NCBI GenBank assembly: GCA_949316495.1
Contig: OX439001.1
Coordinates: forward strand, 34,897,523-34,961,522
From: Amphiduros pacificus
Taxonomy: Eukaryota; Annelida; Polychaeta; Phyllodocida; Hesionidae
DNA: 64,000 nucleotides
Reading direction: 5' to 3'
Shown: positions 14,682 through 27,126 of the stretch, piece after piece
How the letters are laid out: the number at the start of each line of letters is the position of its first letter
Numbering within the stretch: position 1 is the stretch's first letter
Position numbers and translations under genes: made by a program
Notes under the pieces: generated by a model
Seen by the model: only the letters and a program-made list of their open reading frames with translations
What the model was told of the DNA's origin: nothing
The model's database searches: none

Positions 14682-17455
14682 TTTTTGTTTTTTTTTATTA
14701 TTATTTTTTTTACTCCTGTCTGTTATTGGCGGGTTCTTATAGTGATAATACTCAACCTGGAGATCCTCGGCGTATTGTATGACGTTCCTCTGTGCAGTGG
14801 TAAATAGCTTGGTCCATACAGATTGTCCATAGGCTGCCTGGGCGTACCCCGCCATCTTCCACAACAGAGCCACATCATCTAGTAAACACACGAATTTATG
14901 TATATATGTATATAAATATCAAACCAAGAATAAGGAGCCTCTGTCTGTTTTAAAAGGAGAGGGAGAGATGAGTGTAGAAAGCTGGTGCTTGGCAATTAGT
15001 GATAAGCCAGTTCACTTCTGAACACAGGATTGTTAATTAGCTGCCTCTGTGATAAACTAATTAATTACTAATTATGCTATTGACTGTTGGGCAATTTTCA
15101 GGGCGACCAGCCAATGGCAGCGGGTAACAAACACTCAGTGGCCAAGAACCCAAACAGAATCAAAAGAACATCACACGTGAGTATATTAATATGCTGACAG
15201 CATGCTTAGTGGTTTTGTACAATCAGTTTTATAATTTACTCATAATTTACTTTCAAAGCAAGCGATTAATACTTTATAAAAGTAATCACACATTTGAAAA
15301 CGTGTGATATGCATTTACCGACAAATAATATAGTAGCTATAAATGAAAATCAGTAACCGATATATTATCTTGTTACTTTTAACCACACGATTACATAAAT
15401 GAAAATATATGTTGCAAATTACATGATGAGCAAGTTATAGGGTAAACTAGATTGAGGGCTGCTGTTGCTGCTTTTCTAACCACAGGTAGTCAGGGTGACT
15501 ACCTGTGGTTTCATCATGTTAATCACTACTTCTATCAACAAGACTAGAAGAGAAGAGATCCAGTGTTGGATTTTTGGTATTGTGTAACATATTTGTGGTT
15601 TACCCCCTGCCATGACTGGGGCAAGATGCCTCAGATGAAGGCAGAACAGGTAGGCAACTACTCAAACTGATTATCTGACTACCTGGTTAATAAAAATCTG
15701 ACTAGCAGGTCTTCGGTGTTTACTTCTTTTTCCATGATTATCCACTATTCCCTCAGTAAACATATTTCTAGTGCTATACTTGATCAATCTTCAACCTTAG
15801 TAATACTTTTATTTCTGTTTCAAGCATGCGCACTCGGGACTGTTGAATTCATCACATATGGTACAATACAATATGTCAGTAACACTAGTCCACACGATGT
15901 CCATTCCAAATCTGAGACGAGATAATTAGAAAATAATGTCATGAGAAGCAACCTACATTTTCACTGTGACGAAGACATGTTTAATATATTCCACCCCCCC
16001 CCCTTTTATCTCATTATGTATACTTCCACCTCTCCTTCAAACACAATTATCAAAATCTTACATATCAAGAAAAGTGCCACACATGCATTAAAATGTGTCA
16101 TGCTTATTGCTGTGTATCCATCTAAACTAAATATGTAGTTACATGATATGCTATTCGTATTGAATAAACATGATAAAGGTAGCACCTATTGATTGCAGTC
16201 AATTGTTATCATTCATTCACTAACTGCAGTCAATTGTTATCATTTATTCAGTAACCTACCCTCCGTAACAGGAATCTCATATCAGTCCCTGCCTCCCTAG
16301 GTATAAAGCTGCGCACAGGATCAGTCGCAAATCATAAGTATTCATAAAAATCTGTCTGTCCACTGATTGGTGAATGAATATAATTAGATTTGTTTTGTAC
16401 TGACAGTTGTACTGATTGGTCAGTTTATGTGACAGACGCCTGATTTCGGTTTATAACCAGATATTGTTCAATTCAGATCTGATGATATTTTTGTGAGCAA
16501 GGTAAGTATTTATAACTTGGGGAATTCCAAATTTAGAATGGTATCAAATACAGGGCAATGACTGCAGAGGTAATAATTGAATACTACCTATGTAATGCAG
16601 AGTAAGGCAATGACTGCAGAGGTAATAATTGAATACTACCTATGTAATGCAGAGTAAGGCAATGACTGCAGAGGTAATAATTGAATACTTCCTATGTAAT
16701 GCAGAGTATCACTAACCTGGACTTAACTGCATCGATCTCTCCTGTGAGATCTGTGCTGCCACCTGCTGCATTTCCGGACCTTGGCTGAAAGTGACATAAT
16801 CCTGCCTGGCCGTGGCATTCTCCAAAACTGAGCTAACGTACAGGGGGCAGTAAGTATGGAAACGGATTAACTCATTTTCTTCTGCAATTTGGTACTGGTT
16901 CGTGACATCAATATTGACCCCAGAGAGGCCCTTGCGGAAGTATTTGGCGCTCTCTTGGTTTCTGTTGTAGTAACTTGTAGCAAAGTTGACCTCCTCATCT
17001 GTGGCCGATTCCAGTATCGCTGACCAACGCTTCAGGAACCTCACTCCCATATCTTCCATCTCTGTCCTGCCGGTTTCCGCCAAGACGTCGGCATTCTCCA
17101 ACTGGAATGGAACCTGTCCGCTCCCAAGCACGTCTATTGTATCAAACCAATGCGGCGGATTAGCGGTTAGATTAGAGAGTTGTTCTAACGTCCTGTTGAC
17201 AAGTTCGATCATGGAGGAAATCTCGGATGTGGATGGGAATCTGGACCCGTGGCGGATGAGGGCGTTGACCTGGATGGGAACACAGGCGGCGGGAGCATAC
17301 TTTGCCGTGTTCCACTCTGTCACAAACCTCAACTCGTCTCCAGAAAAGGACGTCAAATAACCCACTCGCGTTCCCAGAAACTCCTCCACCGCGTTAGCTT
17401 GGGTCCGCATCAAAACCAAACAGGCGATAACCGTGAACATCTTCATAATGAACAA
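13463..17455 (-). CDS. MINPP1: Multiple inositol polyphosphate phosphatase 1-like protein (histidine acid phosphatase)
   Basis: MINPP1 enzymes remove phosphates from InsP6, InsP5 and 2,3-bisphosphoglycerate in the secretory pathway. The minus-strand exons are 17455-16717, 14878-14757, 14490-14375 and 13946-13463. Their phases (1, 0, 2) fit exactly and give 486 residues, the usual family length. There is a signal peptide (about 1-22), the catalytic RHGSRFP at 68-74, typical family sequence in all exons (for example FRGDKTGPEATNVEFVLYKC), and a hydrophobic C-terminus (about 470-484) suited to a GPI anchor or membrane tail. The oddity is that the second catalytic motif, normally HAE (or HD), reads H337-T338-P339, so the usual acid proton donor is missing. 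Intron 1 (14879-16716) holds a 14-bp-stem hairpin and a triple 52-bp repeat. Intron 2 is AT-rich, and intron 3 is short with nothing notable. Confidence 0.93.
14633..14711. repeat. T-rich (GTTT)n low-complexity tract
   Basis: About 80 bases of T runs broken by single G. On the minus strand it is a poly(A)-like tract in the MINPP1-like intron 2, starting about 45 bases after the exon 2 donor. Confidence 0.9.
15478..15510. repeat. Perfect 14-bp-stem hairpin in MINPP1-like intron 1
   Basis: AACCACAGGTAGTC, a 5-base loop AGGGT, then the exact reverse complement GACTACCTGTGGTT. Related words (CAGGTAGG, GACTACCTGG) recur over the next 200 bases, so it may belong to a decayed foldback element whose ends I cannot define. 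Confidence 0.85.
16554..16709. repeat. Three tandem copies of a 52-bp unit
   Basis: The unit beginning GGCAATGACTGCAGAGGTAA is repeated three times with exact 52-base spacing. The last copy ends beside the exon 1 donor of the MINPP1-like gene at 16716. The copies are nearly identical, so the duplication is recent. Confidence 0.95.
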
Positions 17456-17651
17456 ACTCCAAACCTCAGAATTATAACCTGAATGTTAGTGGGGAAATCA
17501 CAGTTCAGGATACTGCCGGTGCATCTCAGAGAATCACTGTCTAGAAATCAAAGCGTCTGTTGATATATGCTTAACTTATGCAAACAGTATTGCCCGGAAA
17601 ACAGGTCTGGGGAGTATTGTGTGGTGTTTACTTGGCTGGCTATGTCTGGTA

Positions 17652-17709
17652 GGGAGGATGGGGGCTGGGGGGGGGGGGCTTGGGCTGGGGTGTAAGCGGC
17701 GTGGGGGTG
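17652..17709 (+). promoter_or_regulatory. G-rich tract with G-quadruplex potential upstream of the MINPP1-like gene
   Basis: Several runs of three or more G, including one of twelve, lie within about 60 bases and about 200 bases upstream of the start codon at 17455. The G-rich strand is the template strand of the gene. G4 formation is an inference from the pattern. Confidence 0.45.
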
Positions 17710-18287
17710 TGTACGGAGGAGATGAGTCAGAAGTAGGTCAGTGGCACAATTACTCTCAATGTGAAGTGCATATATTTTGATAATCAAGTAACCTGCATGA
17801 AAATGTCTCTCTCCTCAGGATATATTTGACTACGTTTGTTTTTGCCCCGAGGTAAAAATATGAAACAAAAGATATGAATAGAAAATTGCTTCCGGCCAAA
17901 TTTAGCTTTGAATTTAGCTTTGGGGTTTTCCATGTTTATTTTTTCTATTTCTGCTGTTCAAAATATCTTAACAATTTGAAGAAAGTTTAATTTCATGATT
18001 TTATTTGAAATAAAAGTTGTCTGAAATGTCTCCTACAATAAATAATATCAGAATCATGAAATTGGTGAACATGATTAATATTTTGTCCAGGCATAGATTA
18101 ACAATGCAAAGATCAGATAGGGGAAGAAAAAACACAGATATGAAAATTGGTCAGGTGATAAGTGATGGAAAGATTAGGTTGATGTAATTGATGCTACAGT
18201 TCACAGATGCACGCTACAAGATTGATATCAAATTCGTTTTCAATGCAATTTGTCAATTCAAGTTCAAAATAGAGACTTTATATAAAA

Positions 18288-18612
<325 letters not shown>

Positions 18613-18613
<1 letters not shown>

Positions 18614-19217
18614 GGATGAATCGGGATGAGAATTGGTTCTTGAAACTTCAAATAATATAATTATGTTCCAATTATGATAATTATTACTGAAATATTGTGC
18701 TGCTGTGCACATGAAATATCATGAATATCCTGTTTGAAGTATGTACAAGCCCACATATTATCTTAGTCATTCTTCCTTCAAATTTATGAATAGCTTGTCA
18801 AAATATATGAGGTGTTATTCATAGCTGCCCCAGGTATTTTTTATTCCTACTGTGGACTAAATATGTTTCTGATCTGATCATGTCAATAGCTACAGGACCT
18901 ATATTTCTTGAGATGTGGGATTTTGCCTTCGTGAGGTTATACAAAGACTTTTTTGAGTAGAGTGGTAGAAGACTGTTATCTCATGTTTTTTTGTGTGTCA
19001 GGCTCAAAGCTGTCTTGAGATGTGGGGTTTTCCCTTCGTAAGTCCATTCTAAGACTCTTGTTCAAGTGGAGTTGAAGACAGTATCTTATTTATTTTGTTG
19101 TGTCAATCTTGTTTAAGTGAAGTCAAATAACATATTCTGTACTTGTCACACATATCAAGTTTAAATGCAAAGTAAATAAAATCATGATTTATATTCATTT
19201 CAATAAAGCGGTAGTGG
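18613..19217. other. Stretch downstream of the first acetyltransferase gene
   Basis: AT-rich with no recognised gene. It contains two diverged copies of a segment reading GAGATGTGGGATTTTGCCTTC and GAGATGTGGGGTTTTCCCTTC about 110 bases apart. A minus-strand AATAAA at 19089-19094 could end the acetyltransferase transcript about 125 bases after its stop. Confidence 0.5.
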
Positions 19218-20758
19218 TTACAAATGACTTGTTTTGTAGAATTTATGGACATCTTTCTGGTCATAAGATATTAGCAAGCAATCTTGCTCTGCCATATCTG
19301 AATTTATCTGCCTTGATAATCCAAGTCGAGATCTCAGAATCTCCTTAACTTTCCTGCCGGGATAGGCTTCTGGGTGCAGGATGAAAACAGATATATTCTC
19401 CTGGCAATCTTTCTTTGATTGATTGATTTGATTGATATGCATAAGGTGTTTCAAAATGTGGGCCAATAAAATATACTCATCGCCTATGTGGTCTTTATGG
19501 CAATAGAAATCTATGTTTTGACGGTAGCCAAACTTGACTGACACGGCACTTCCAAAACTAACACCAATGACTCTATTAGACTGGCTGTCTCTTGTTATAA
19601 ACATCGAATATTTCTGTGTGATATATGTATAATTACTGATATATGTTCCAAACGGTTCCCAGTTAATAATCCATACTTTTTCTGGAAGGAAAGATTGAAT
19701 ATCCAGTTCCTTTAACAATATTGTCAACGCGCTATTTGGTGTTTGCCTCAGAGTTCTTGTGAAGGGAGACTCTCTCATCAAATATGCAAACTCTGGAGAT
19801 TGAAGGTCATGCTCCAATTTCTCACGTGAAAGGTCAACTGACAAACGATGCTGAAACAGGAAGTACATAAATACAGGAAGTACATCAAAACGGGAAGTAC
19901 ACCAATACAGGAAGTACATCAATACAGGAAGTACATCAATATAGGAAGTACATCAATACAGGAAGTACATCAATATGCACAAATCGGGCCTCACAAGTTC
20001 ATTAATACTAATTCTTTCTGTTTATTGATAGTAAATCTTTTCACATTTATATAATGTTTTTCTCTTTATTGCGATTGCTATGCATTCTCCTTGCCATGCA
20101 GACACCAGATAATATAGTGAATAAAAGATTTTTACCCTTCTTGTTAACAATTTCATGAATGGGTATTTCTCCAACATAGGCCTATGGACTTCCCAATCCT
20201 GACTTGCATAAAGGTGTGAGGTGATCTTATCATGCCGCTTTAGCACATGTTCAAGGGATAATCTGTCTAAAATATCTATCAGTCCCTGGCCCCTTAAGGC
20301 AGGGTGAACTCTAGCGGCGTGGAGAGTCATTGTAGTTCCATCATCCACTACCTTCCTCTGTAAATATGCCACCTGGAAGACCATAACAAGGCGATCATTC
20401 TGGGAATGTTGGCCAATAATAAGATCTTAATTACAGAACTACATTTTGCTGTTTGCAAGGTAATTTAATTCATTCTGATTTGTTATTGATATATACTTTT
20501 GGCCTTGTTGGCGCAATCAACTATAATATCTTCCATAAATAAAATAATATTAAGTTACAATTGTGACAAGAGTACTAGTGCAGTAGTTACCACTTTGCCA
20601 CCTTTTTGCAGGACATAGCAATACCTCAGGGGTTCGTCTATGTGGGCGTGGTACACCGCCGCCAGGTAGTCCAGACCGTCATAGATGTCGCGATCAATCT
20701 GCATAACTGCTTCATAATCCCAGTGGGTTGCAAGACGTACTACAATGTTGGTGTCCAT
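19218..20758 (-). CDS. NAT16/histidine N-acetyltransferase-like protein, copy A
   Basis: A GNAT-fold acetyltransferase of the NAT16/HISAT type; fish HISAT transfers acetyl from acetyl-CoA to histidine. The minus-strand exons are 20758-20591, 20372-20136 and 19850-19218. All junctions are phase 0 and give 345 residues, close to the family length. The N-terminal fold start is visible (VVRLATHWDYEAVMQID, IYDGLDYL). The acetyl-CoA-binding motif A lies at about 77-87 (RVHPALRGQGL), and the family C-terminal domain is in exon 3 (WIINWEPFGTY, YDQKDVHKF). Start Met is followed directly by conserved sequence. A 19-bp minisatellite abuts the exon 3 acceptor. Copy B lies 3.5 kb upstream in the same orientation. 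The substrate could differ from histidine. Confidence 0.85.
19851..19978. repeat. 19-bp minisatellite abutting the exon 3 acceptor of copy A
   Basis: Six to seven copies of AGGAAGTACATCAATAC. The array begins directly at the splice acceptor of exon 3 (exon starts at 19850 on the minus strand), so one repeat edge provides TACTTCCTGTTTCAG, the tract just before the exon. Copy B has no such array. Confidence 0.9.
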
Positions 20759-22045
20759 CGCATTTACCTCTTCAGATCACAGAAATAACTAGACATAAGA
20801 ATAATGACAAAAAACGTGAGGTGACTTTAAGAAGTACAACATGTTTGGTAAGCTTAAACATTTTTTAACGAGTGCAGATAAATATGTTCTCTGGGATATT
20901 ACTTTAAATTTGCAATATCTAATGACTACCATTTCTGGTTTAGAAGATCAAGTACACTTTTCATGCTGAAGACGCACGTCAAAACATTATATGAGGTTTT
21001 TTTGCAAACGCAGAAAATATTAAAAAAATAATGACTTTTACAAAAAACAAAGAGGAAATCTTTAAATTGGGGTTCAATTTGAGCAATATGCACACTAGAA
21101 CACACCAAATATAATCGTTTTGGCAAACAAAGAAAATATGAAAAATAATGATTTTATGAAAAAAAATAGACATGAAATTTTCATATTGTGGTTTTAATTG
21201 AGCGATATTCGGAGCTCAGACAAATATGCAAATAATCTATAAAATGGAGGCTACAAAGCTGATCTAATACTAGATTTTAAACTTCGGGTAAGTCAGCCAC
21301 GAGGCCAACTTTGATCATGTATAACAATAGAAAATATATCTGCTTGTATGTATTACATATTTACGGTAATGGTTTGTCCACATATTTGTACTTTGTCTTA
21401 CCGATTGAGAATCATTTGTCACACTCAGAAGATAAAAAACAAAGGTTAATGATTTCTACACGTCAGCATTGTGTTCTATATTTACGCCATCCTTTCATAA
21501 CATAATTTAATATCATGCAGTGATATAAATAAACACCTGAGAAAAAGAAGCCTGTTGTAATTCACATATCCATGACTATGAATGACAGAGATTCGGAAAA
21601 AAATTAATTGTGTACAAATGATAATCTCCATACAAACCTAGTTTCCCAACATTAATACATCAGGCTCAAAATGTAAAAATCTAATCAGGATCTGGCCAGA
21701 TTATCTGCTTCATATCAAGAACCATATGGAGTGTTTACTCTTCACATATCCATTGTGTATTGTTTCAAACCTCCCGTTTGAAAATGATAACATATACATA
21801 TAAAAGGTGAAATGAAATTTTAAAAATAATGATTAGAACAATCGCTGCCAAGTTGAATGTCATCCCCAGAAGAAGAATATAATTTGGTCAGCAAATATAC
21901 TTGAATTGGGAGGTGAAACACTGAAGTAAGGAACAGTTGTGAGCATGAGCTATCTGCAAACCATATGATAAGAATATGTTTGATCTCAGCCATGTGACTA
22001 TATTTAGTATTATGACATATATATATATATATATATTTATATTAT

Positions 22046-22093
<48 letters not shown>

Positions 22094-24297
22094 GGGCATG
22101 AAAACTCTTGCACCACATTTCTGTCTGATGTTTCAAATTAGTTTTTAAACATTTATGTACATCCTAAAATTTCAAGAACATGATCCATAAAATGCTAAGA
22201 TAGCAAAGCATCTTTAAAAAGTGTAGACTTTACCTTATGTTTTTAAACATTTCTTTTATGGAATTAAAAATTGTGTTCCAAGAGAGATAAGAAAAAACGG
22301 TGATTGAGTGGTGGAACACCCTGTAAATAATATCATTCTCTCAGAAATTTACAAATTTTGCTCCACTGTTGTTTAATTGCTCAATACTATTTGCAAAGAA
22401 CTACAAGTCATTGTCACACCCTACTGAGCACAGGATTTTAGTACTTTATACATGAAATAAAAATGATCTCATCCAATGCTGTGATTAAAACTTTAATCCT
22501 CCCTTTAGTTGTATATCAGAGAAAGGAGAATTGACATTGCAACGATCACACATTTTCAACATAAGCTTTCAGATTCTCTGTGATTGTGAGGGATTAAAAA
22601 GTTGAATGGGGAGAACGCCAAATGCTTTTGCCCTATCACATCAGCAGGAATATCATTTGCAATAGCTGTGGCCAAGTTGTGACAGTGCTAAAACATGGAG
22701 ACTGAAAGTTTTTGAAGATTGCCTCAAAATTTAACGTGATTCTTACTTTATTACTATAAGGGGTGGACCATTTTTTATTCAGGGGGAGTGAGTTGAAAGT
22801 TGAAAGAAAAGATATCAGTGAGACGACTTGATGGAGAAAAAAATATTGAAAATGCCAACCTTAAGAAAAATAAATTGAGACTTGCACATCTGCAGAAGAG
22901 AAGTTGTTCGAAGGATCAAATCTTTTGGGAAAAATGGAGTTTTAACCTTGTAGAAGTCAATTTTAAAGCGGAAAGGAAACTAAAATTTTTGCCATGCTTC
23001 ACTCACCACTACAATAAGTACAATCTACCCAAAATATGTTTAGGGAGATAGTTTTGAGGCATCAGCAACAAATACAAATTACAGCAAAACGTTTTGGGTG
23101 ACATATCAATCTGAGCAATAATAAATGTTATATTGCTGTCAGACACAATCTTTTGCAAATATCTTTTTATCTTTTGCATTGACAATATATTCAGCTTGAT
23201 TACATTTCTTAACATTTTTTATTGGGCAAAACATTTCATAGTCTGGATTTCTTAACTAAACATCAATTATGATATCTTAACAATTACATTTGCTATATTA
23301 CACATATTCAACATATCAAACTTATTATTTTGGGGTTGAATGCAGATTTTGTAAAATTTATATGTCTGAAAAATGTTTAAATTCGCTAGTCCAATGCCAA
23401 CCTTTATGGTAACCAGGCAGAGAAATGCTATTATGTCAATTCATTAACAATTATAGCTATTGATAATTTTAAGCTTCCGATGCCTGAGCAGTGTATAGGG
23501 CCATACTCTCAGGCTCTGTCTGTGTGTGCATGAGTCCATGGGTTCATGGGTCTGTCTGTCAACATATATTTTGACATTGTGCTATCTTATCAGCAATCTA
23601 AGATACAGACCTCATATTTTTTGACCACACATGCATCCCATGAAGGCCTAAATAGGATGACCTCAGTTATAACCTTGACTTGTTCAAAGGCTTTAAACTG
23701 TACCCAAAATCTTTGACATTTTGCCATAACTTGCTCTATCTTAAAAGCACTGGCTTACTGACCTACCGATAATTAAGATGTCCCACTCCTTGCTGTCCCA
23801 CTCCTTGTCTACAACAAATGGGCAAATACTTTTGTGTGGCTCTTATCATACATATATCAGGTCTTATATCCCAGAAAACATTTGTTGTGTACAGGCGATA
23901 TGTGGTTGGCACTTGGGTGGCAGTGCAATGCCCATATCTAATGTGGCCACATTCATGGCAAATAGGGCAAAACGTCCTGGCACCCAGGACTTTATAGACA
24001 GATGAAGTCTACTTCAATAAATGACTACTTGAAATGGTTGTATTAGCTGTGCATTAGTGTAAATAGTGTATTGTATAATTTTTTAATAAATCATACATCC
24101 ATTTACACAGATATATGTGTAAAAATTAGAATAATTGGTGGCCCAAGTGAGTGAGAAAATAAATTGAGAATGGTCAAGTAGCTAAAAAAACAACTAAATT
24201 TTGTCCCTCCATCCCCCTGAATGAATAAATTGAAAACTGACCACCTTTGTAAGGCAATTGAATCCTTATGTCTCTGGTGATAGAACCATTCAAACCA
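20759..24297. other. Paralogous 5' flank of acetyltransferase copy A and spacer to copy B
   Basis: No further gene was recognised. Blocks at about 21040-21420, 21640-21730, 21780-21960 and 22580-22690 match blocks at 27230-27460, 27940-28020, 28080-28215 and 28222-28340 upstream of copy B (for example GGAGGTGAAACACTGAAG followed by AAGGAACAGTTGTG). Parts also match 31800-32160. This shows that the flank was duplicated with the gene. A TA-linked insertion (22016-22325) interrupts it. The part from about 22700 to 24297 shows nothing notable. Confidence 0.7.
22016..22325. mobile_element. Dispersed TA-linked repeat, possibly a small mariner-like element
   Basis: TA arrays at 22016-22090 are followed by a block starting TTAAGGGCATGAAAACTCTT, shared with 18397-18547. 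It ends with GTGGTGGAACACCCTGTAA, whose reverse complement (TTACAGGGTGTTCC) looks like a mariner-type end. The paralogous segment around 31880-31960 lacks the insertion, which gives an approximate empty site. The ends are imprecise and the family is an inference. Confidence 0.5.
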
Positions 24298-26133
24298 TCA
24301 AAGATTTGCCTTGAGAAATTTGTGGGCATCCTTCTGGTCATATTCAAGAAGTAGAGCAGTTTCCTCTGACATTTTGGAACTAATTTTCATTGACATTCCA
24401 AGACATGACTTCAAAATATCCTTGACCTTTCCACCTGGGTAATATTCTGGATGGAGCACAGAAAAGGAGATATGTTTATGACTGAACTCCCTTTGTTTTA
24501 AATGTATAAGATGCTTCAGGATATGGGCCAACATTATTTTCTCATTTTGCATGTGGTCTTGGTGACAATAAAAATCTACTCTATGGCGTATCCCAAATTT
24601 AACAGGAACAATACTCCCAAAACTTATGGCAACTATTTTGCCTGAATTCCCATCTCTGGTTACAAAAACAGTACATTCCTTGCAAATGATTTCATAATTG
24701 CTATTGTAGGTTCCATATGGCTCCCAGTTGATTATCCATACATTCTCAGGCAGGATTGCTTTGATATCCAGTTCCTCAGAAAGTATGCCATATGCACTGC
24801 TTGGAGTTTGGCAAAGGGTCCTCTGAAATGGAGTGTCTCTCATCAACGACACAAACTGTGTAGACCGGATATGATGCTTTAATTCTTCATTTGAGAAGTC
24901 AACTGATACACGGGGCTGCAAAAATGTAGAATTTAATTAAAAATGGCTATATGAATTAACACACATCTTTTCTATGGTGATGGCATTCATCTGCAAACCA
25001 ACTATTAATAGAAGCATTGAACTATGGAGAAATGATCATACTGATGACGACAATACATTGATACTTTACCCTTCTCACTATAAGCTTCAGAAAGGAGTTT
25101 TGCTTGAGTACATGTTTGTGGAACTCCCAATTTGTACTTGTGTAGAGGTGTTTTGCAATCTTCGAATAGTTGGTGATCTGTTCCTCTAAAAGCATACTAA
25201 GAGTAGTAATCAATCCTTGACCTCTAAAGGTTGGATTAACCCTCGCTGCTTGGTGGGACATTGTAGTTCCATCATCTATGATCTGCTTCTGTGTGTATGC
25301 CAACTGAATTGAGATGAAAACATCAATACCACATAATAGAGAAGGTCCGAGGAATTTTTTAGTTTATTTTTTTTTCTATTAGTAGTGCACATGATATCCT
25401 CTGATGCAGTGGCATAATATGCTTCTAAACTGGTGTAACATTAAATTCTTTTGAGAAAAGCAGGGAGTTTGTCATCATAAAGAAACTGGATATAAATGTA
25501 ATAGATTGAAACCACATAATAAGACTGGGTATGAATAGATACTAAAACTTATAAATAGTTTGATTATAATATGTTGTGGCCATCAACGCATATTCTATTA
25601 AAGCATAAAACACTCATAGGATGACAGACAGATCATGGTTGCCACCTCCTACCATTGATAGCATGGAAATTTCTTACAATGGTTTGTTAACTTAGTGAAA
25701 ATAAGTACTTCTAAACCATACAATTGTTTTGACTCCAATGATTGATCTTGAACTGAGTGTATGCACTACAGTCAGACTTTAATTATAAGAACATACATAT
25801 AACATATAACAACCTGTCATGAGTTTCATGTCTTTCAGTGAAATGCAAAAAGCTTCTTTCAATAATTGGGACAAGTGAAAATTTACTAGTTTAAATATCT
25901 TAGACCAGTTCTAATATCTTTTATAATTGATTTATTATCTCAGTGCCTACCACTTTTCCATCTTTTTCCAGGACAAAACAATTCCTCGTTTTGTCGTCAA
26001 TATAATGGTGATACATTGCTGGAAGATAGTCCAGTCCATCATATATATTGGTATCTATCTGCATAACTGCATCATAATCAGCGTGAGTTGCCCTGCGGAC
26101 AATAATACCCTCCAACCTCTTCCTATCAGCCAT
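24298..26133 (-). CDS. NAT16/histidine N-acetyltransferase-like protein, copy B
   Basis: Paralogue of copy A with identical intron positions and phases. The minus-strand exons are 26133-25951, 25303-25070 and 24915-24298, all joined in phase 0, for 344 residues. Motif A lies at about 82-92 (RVNPTFRGQGL). The first exon has IYDGLDYLPAMYH, typical of the family, and exon 3 ends with DQKDAHKFLKANL. The start at 26133 (MADRKRLEG) is preferred. An in-frame upstream ATG at 26166 exists, but a CCAG acceptor-like site between the two suggests that the upstream part is a 5' UTR exon edge. The two gene copies differ at many residues, so the duplication is not recent. Both look intact. Acetyl-CoA-dependent acetylation is expected; the substrate is inferred. 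Confidence 0.86.
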
Positions 26134-26518
26134 ATTTTGGTTCTTGAAGTTGAAACCTGGAACCACATAGCATCATGTTTATACACATCTATATATACAA
26201 GTAATTATTCAGTTAGATAAAGAATAATTTAAATTCATGTGGTATAGATCACATATCACTTATTATTAAGTGTGAAGTTTATTATAATTGCACAAAAAGA
26301 TATATAATTATACATATTTTCAGCTATACAAAGAATAATTAAAATTCAAGTGGTATAAATACCACTTATTTTATTAAGTATGATGTTTATTATTACATAC
26401 TGATGTTTTCCCACAATTTGAAATGGTGACTTGAACATTTTGGACCAGGGTTTTTATGTAGATAATTTCATACTATTCAACACGATTTCATAGATATCTA
26501 TAATTGAGCAGGTCTTAC

Positions 26519-26625
26519 CAAACTTAGACTTGTACTTTTGTTCTGTGAGTTGATTTATTTGTTTGTCATGTATGAGCTTCCCCTTCCGGTCATATATGAG
26601 CTTCCCCTCCTTGTCCCTGCTCACT
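26519..26625 (-). other. Possible small coding exon upstream of copy B
   Basis: A 107-base stretch flanked by a good acceptor (TCTTATATCAG) and donor (TTTG|GTAAGACC) on the minus strand, open and charged (VSRDKEGKLIYDRKGKLIHD). It holds an internal duplication of about 24 bases. It could be an alternative 5' exon of copy B or a relic; no domain was recognised. Confidence 0.25.
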
Positions 26626-26999
26626 CTGATATAAGAAGAAATATTAATCAACTGCAAATATAGAGTAATATCGACCTTTATTAGACTTATATTTGGTTGT
26701 TATTTGTCGACAACAATTATCTCTACATTCTTATCAAAGTTCATAATCCTTGTGCCAGAAAAAAGTCATGTTTCTTATCATCTCCAGGCATTATTTTTGA
26801 GTCATAAAGATGAGATCCCTGACAATTAATAATATTTTGCATATAAAAACTATGAGTGTAAAATCCTGATTTCATATGCCTGGCCTTTATATGGAGTTCC
26901 AAAGTTCTTAATCGTCAAACAATGTTATCTCAACGTGCCACGTTTACTCGATCATTGGCCCAGTGTGTGGTTAAAAAGGCCACATCCAAGTTTGTAGAT

Positions 27000-27036
27000 A
27001 TTCATATATCTATATCTATATCTATATATATCTATA

Positions 27037-27122
<86 letters not shown>
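27000..27122. repeat. (TA)n / (TATC)n microsatellite
   Basis: TATC units pass into a pure TA array of about 80 bases. Confidence 0.96.
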
Positions 27123-27126
<4 letters not shown>

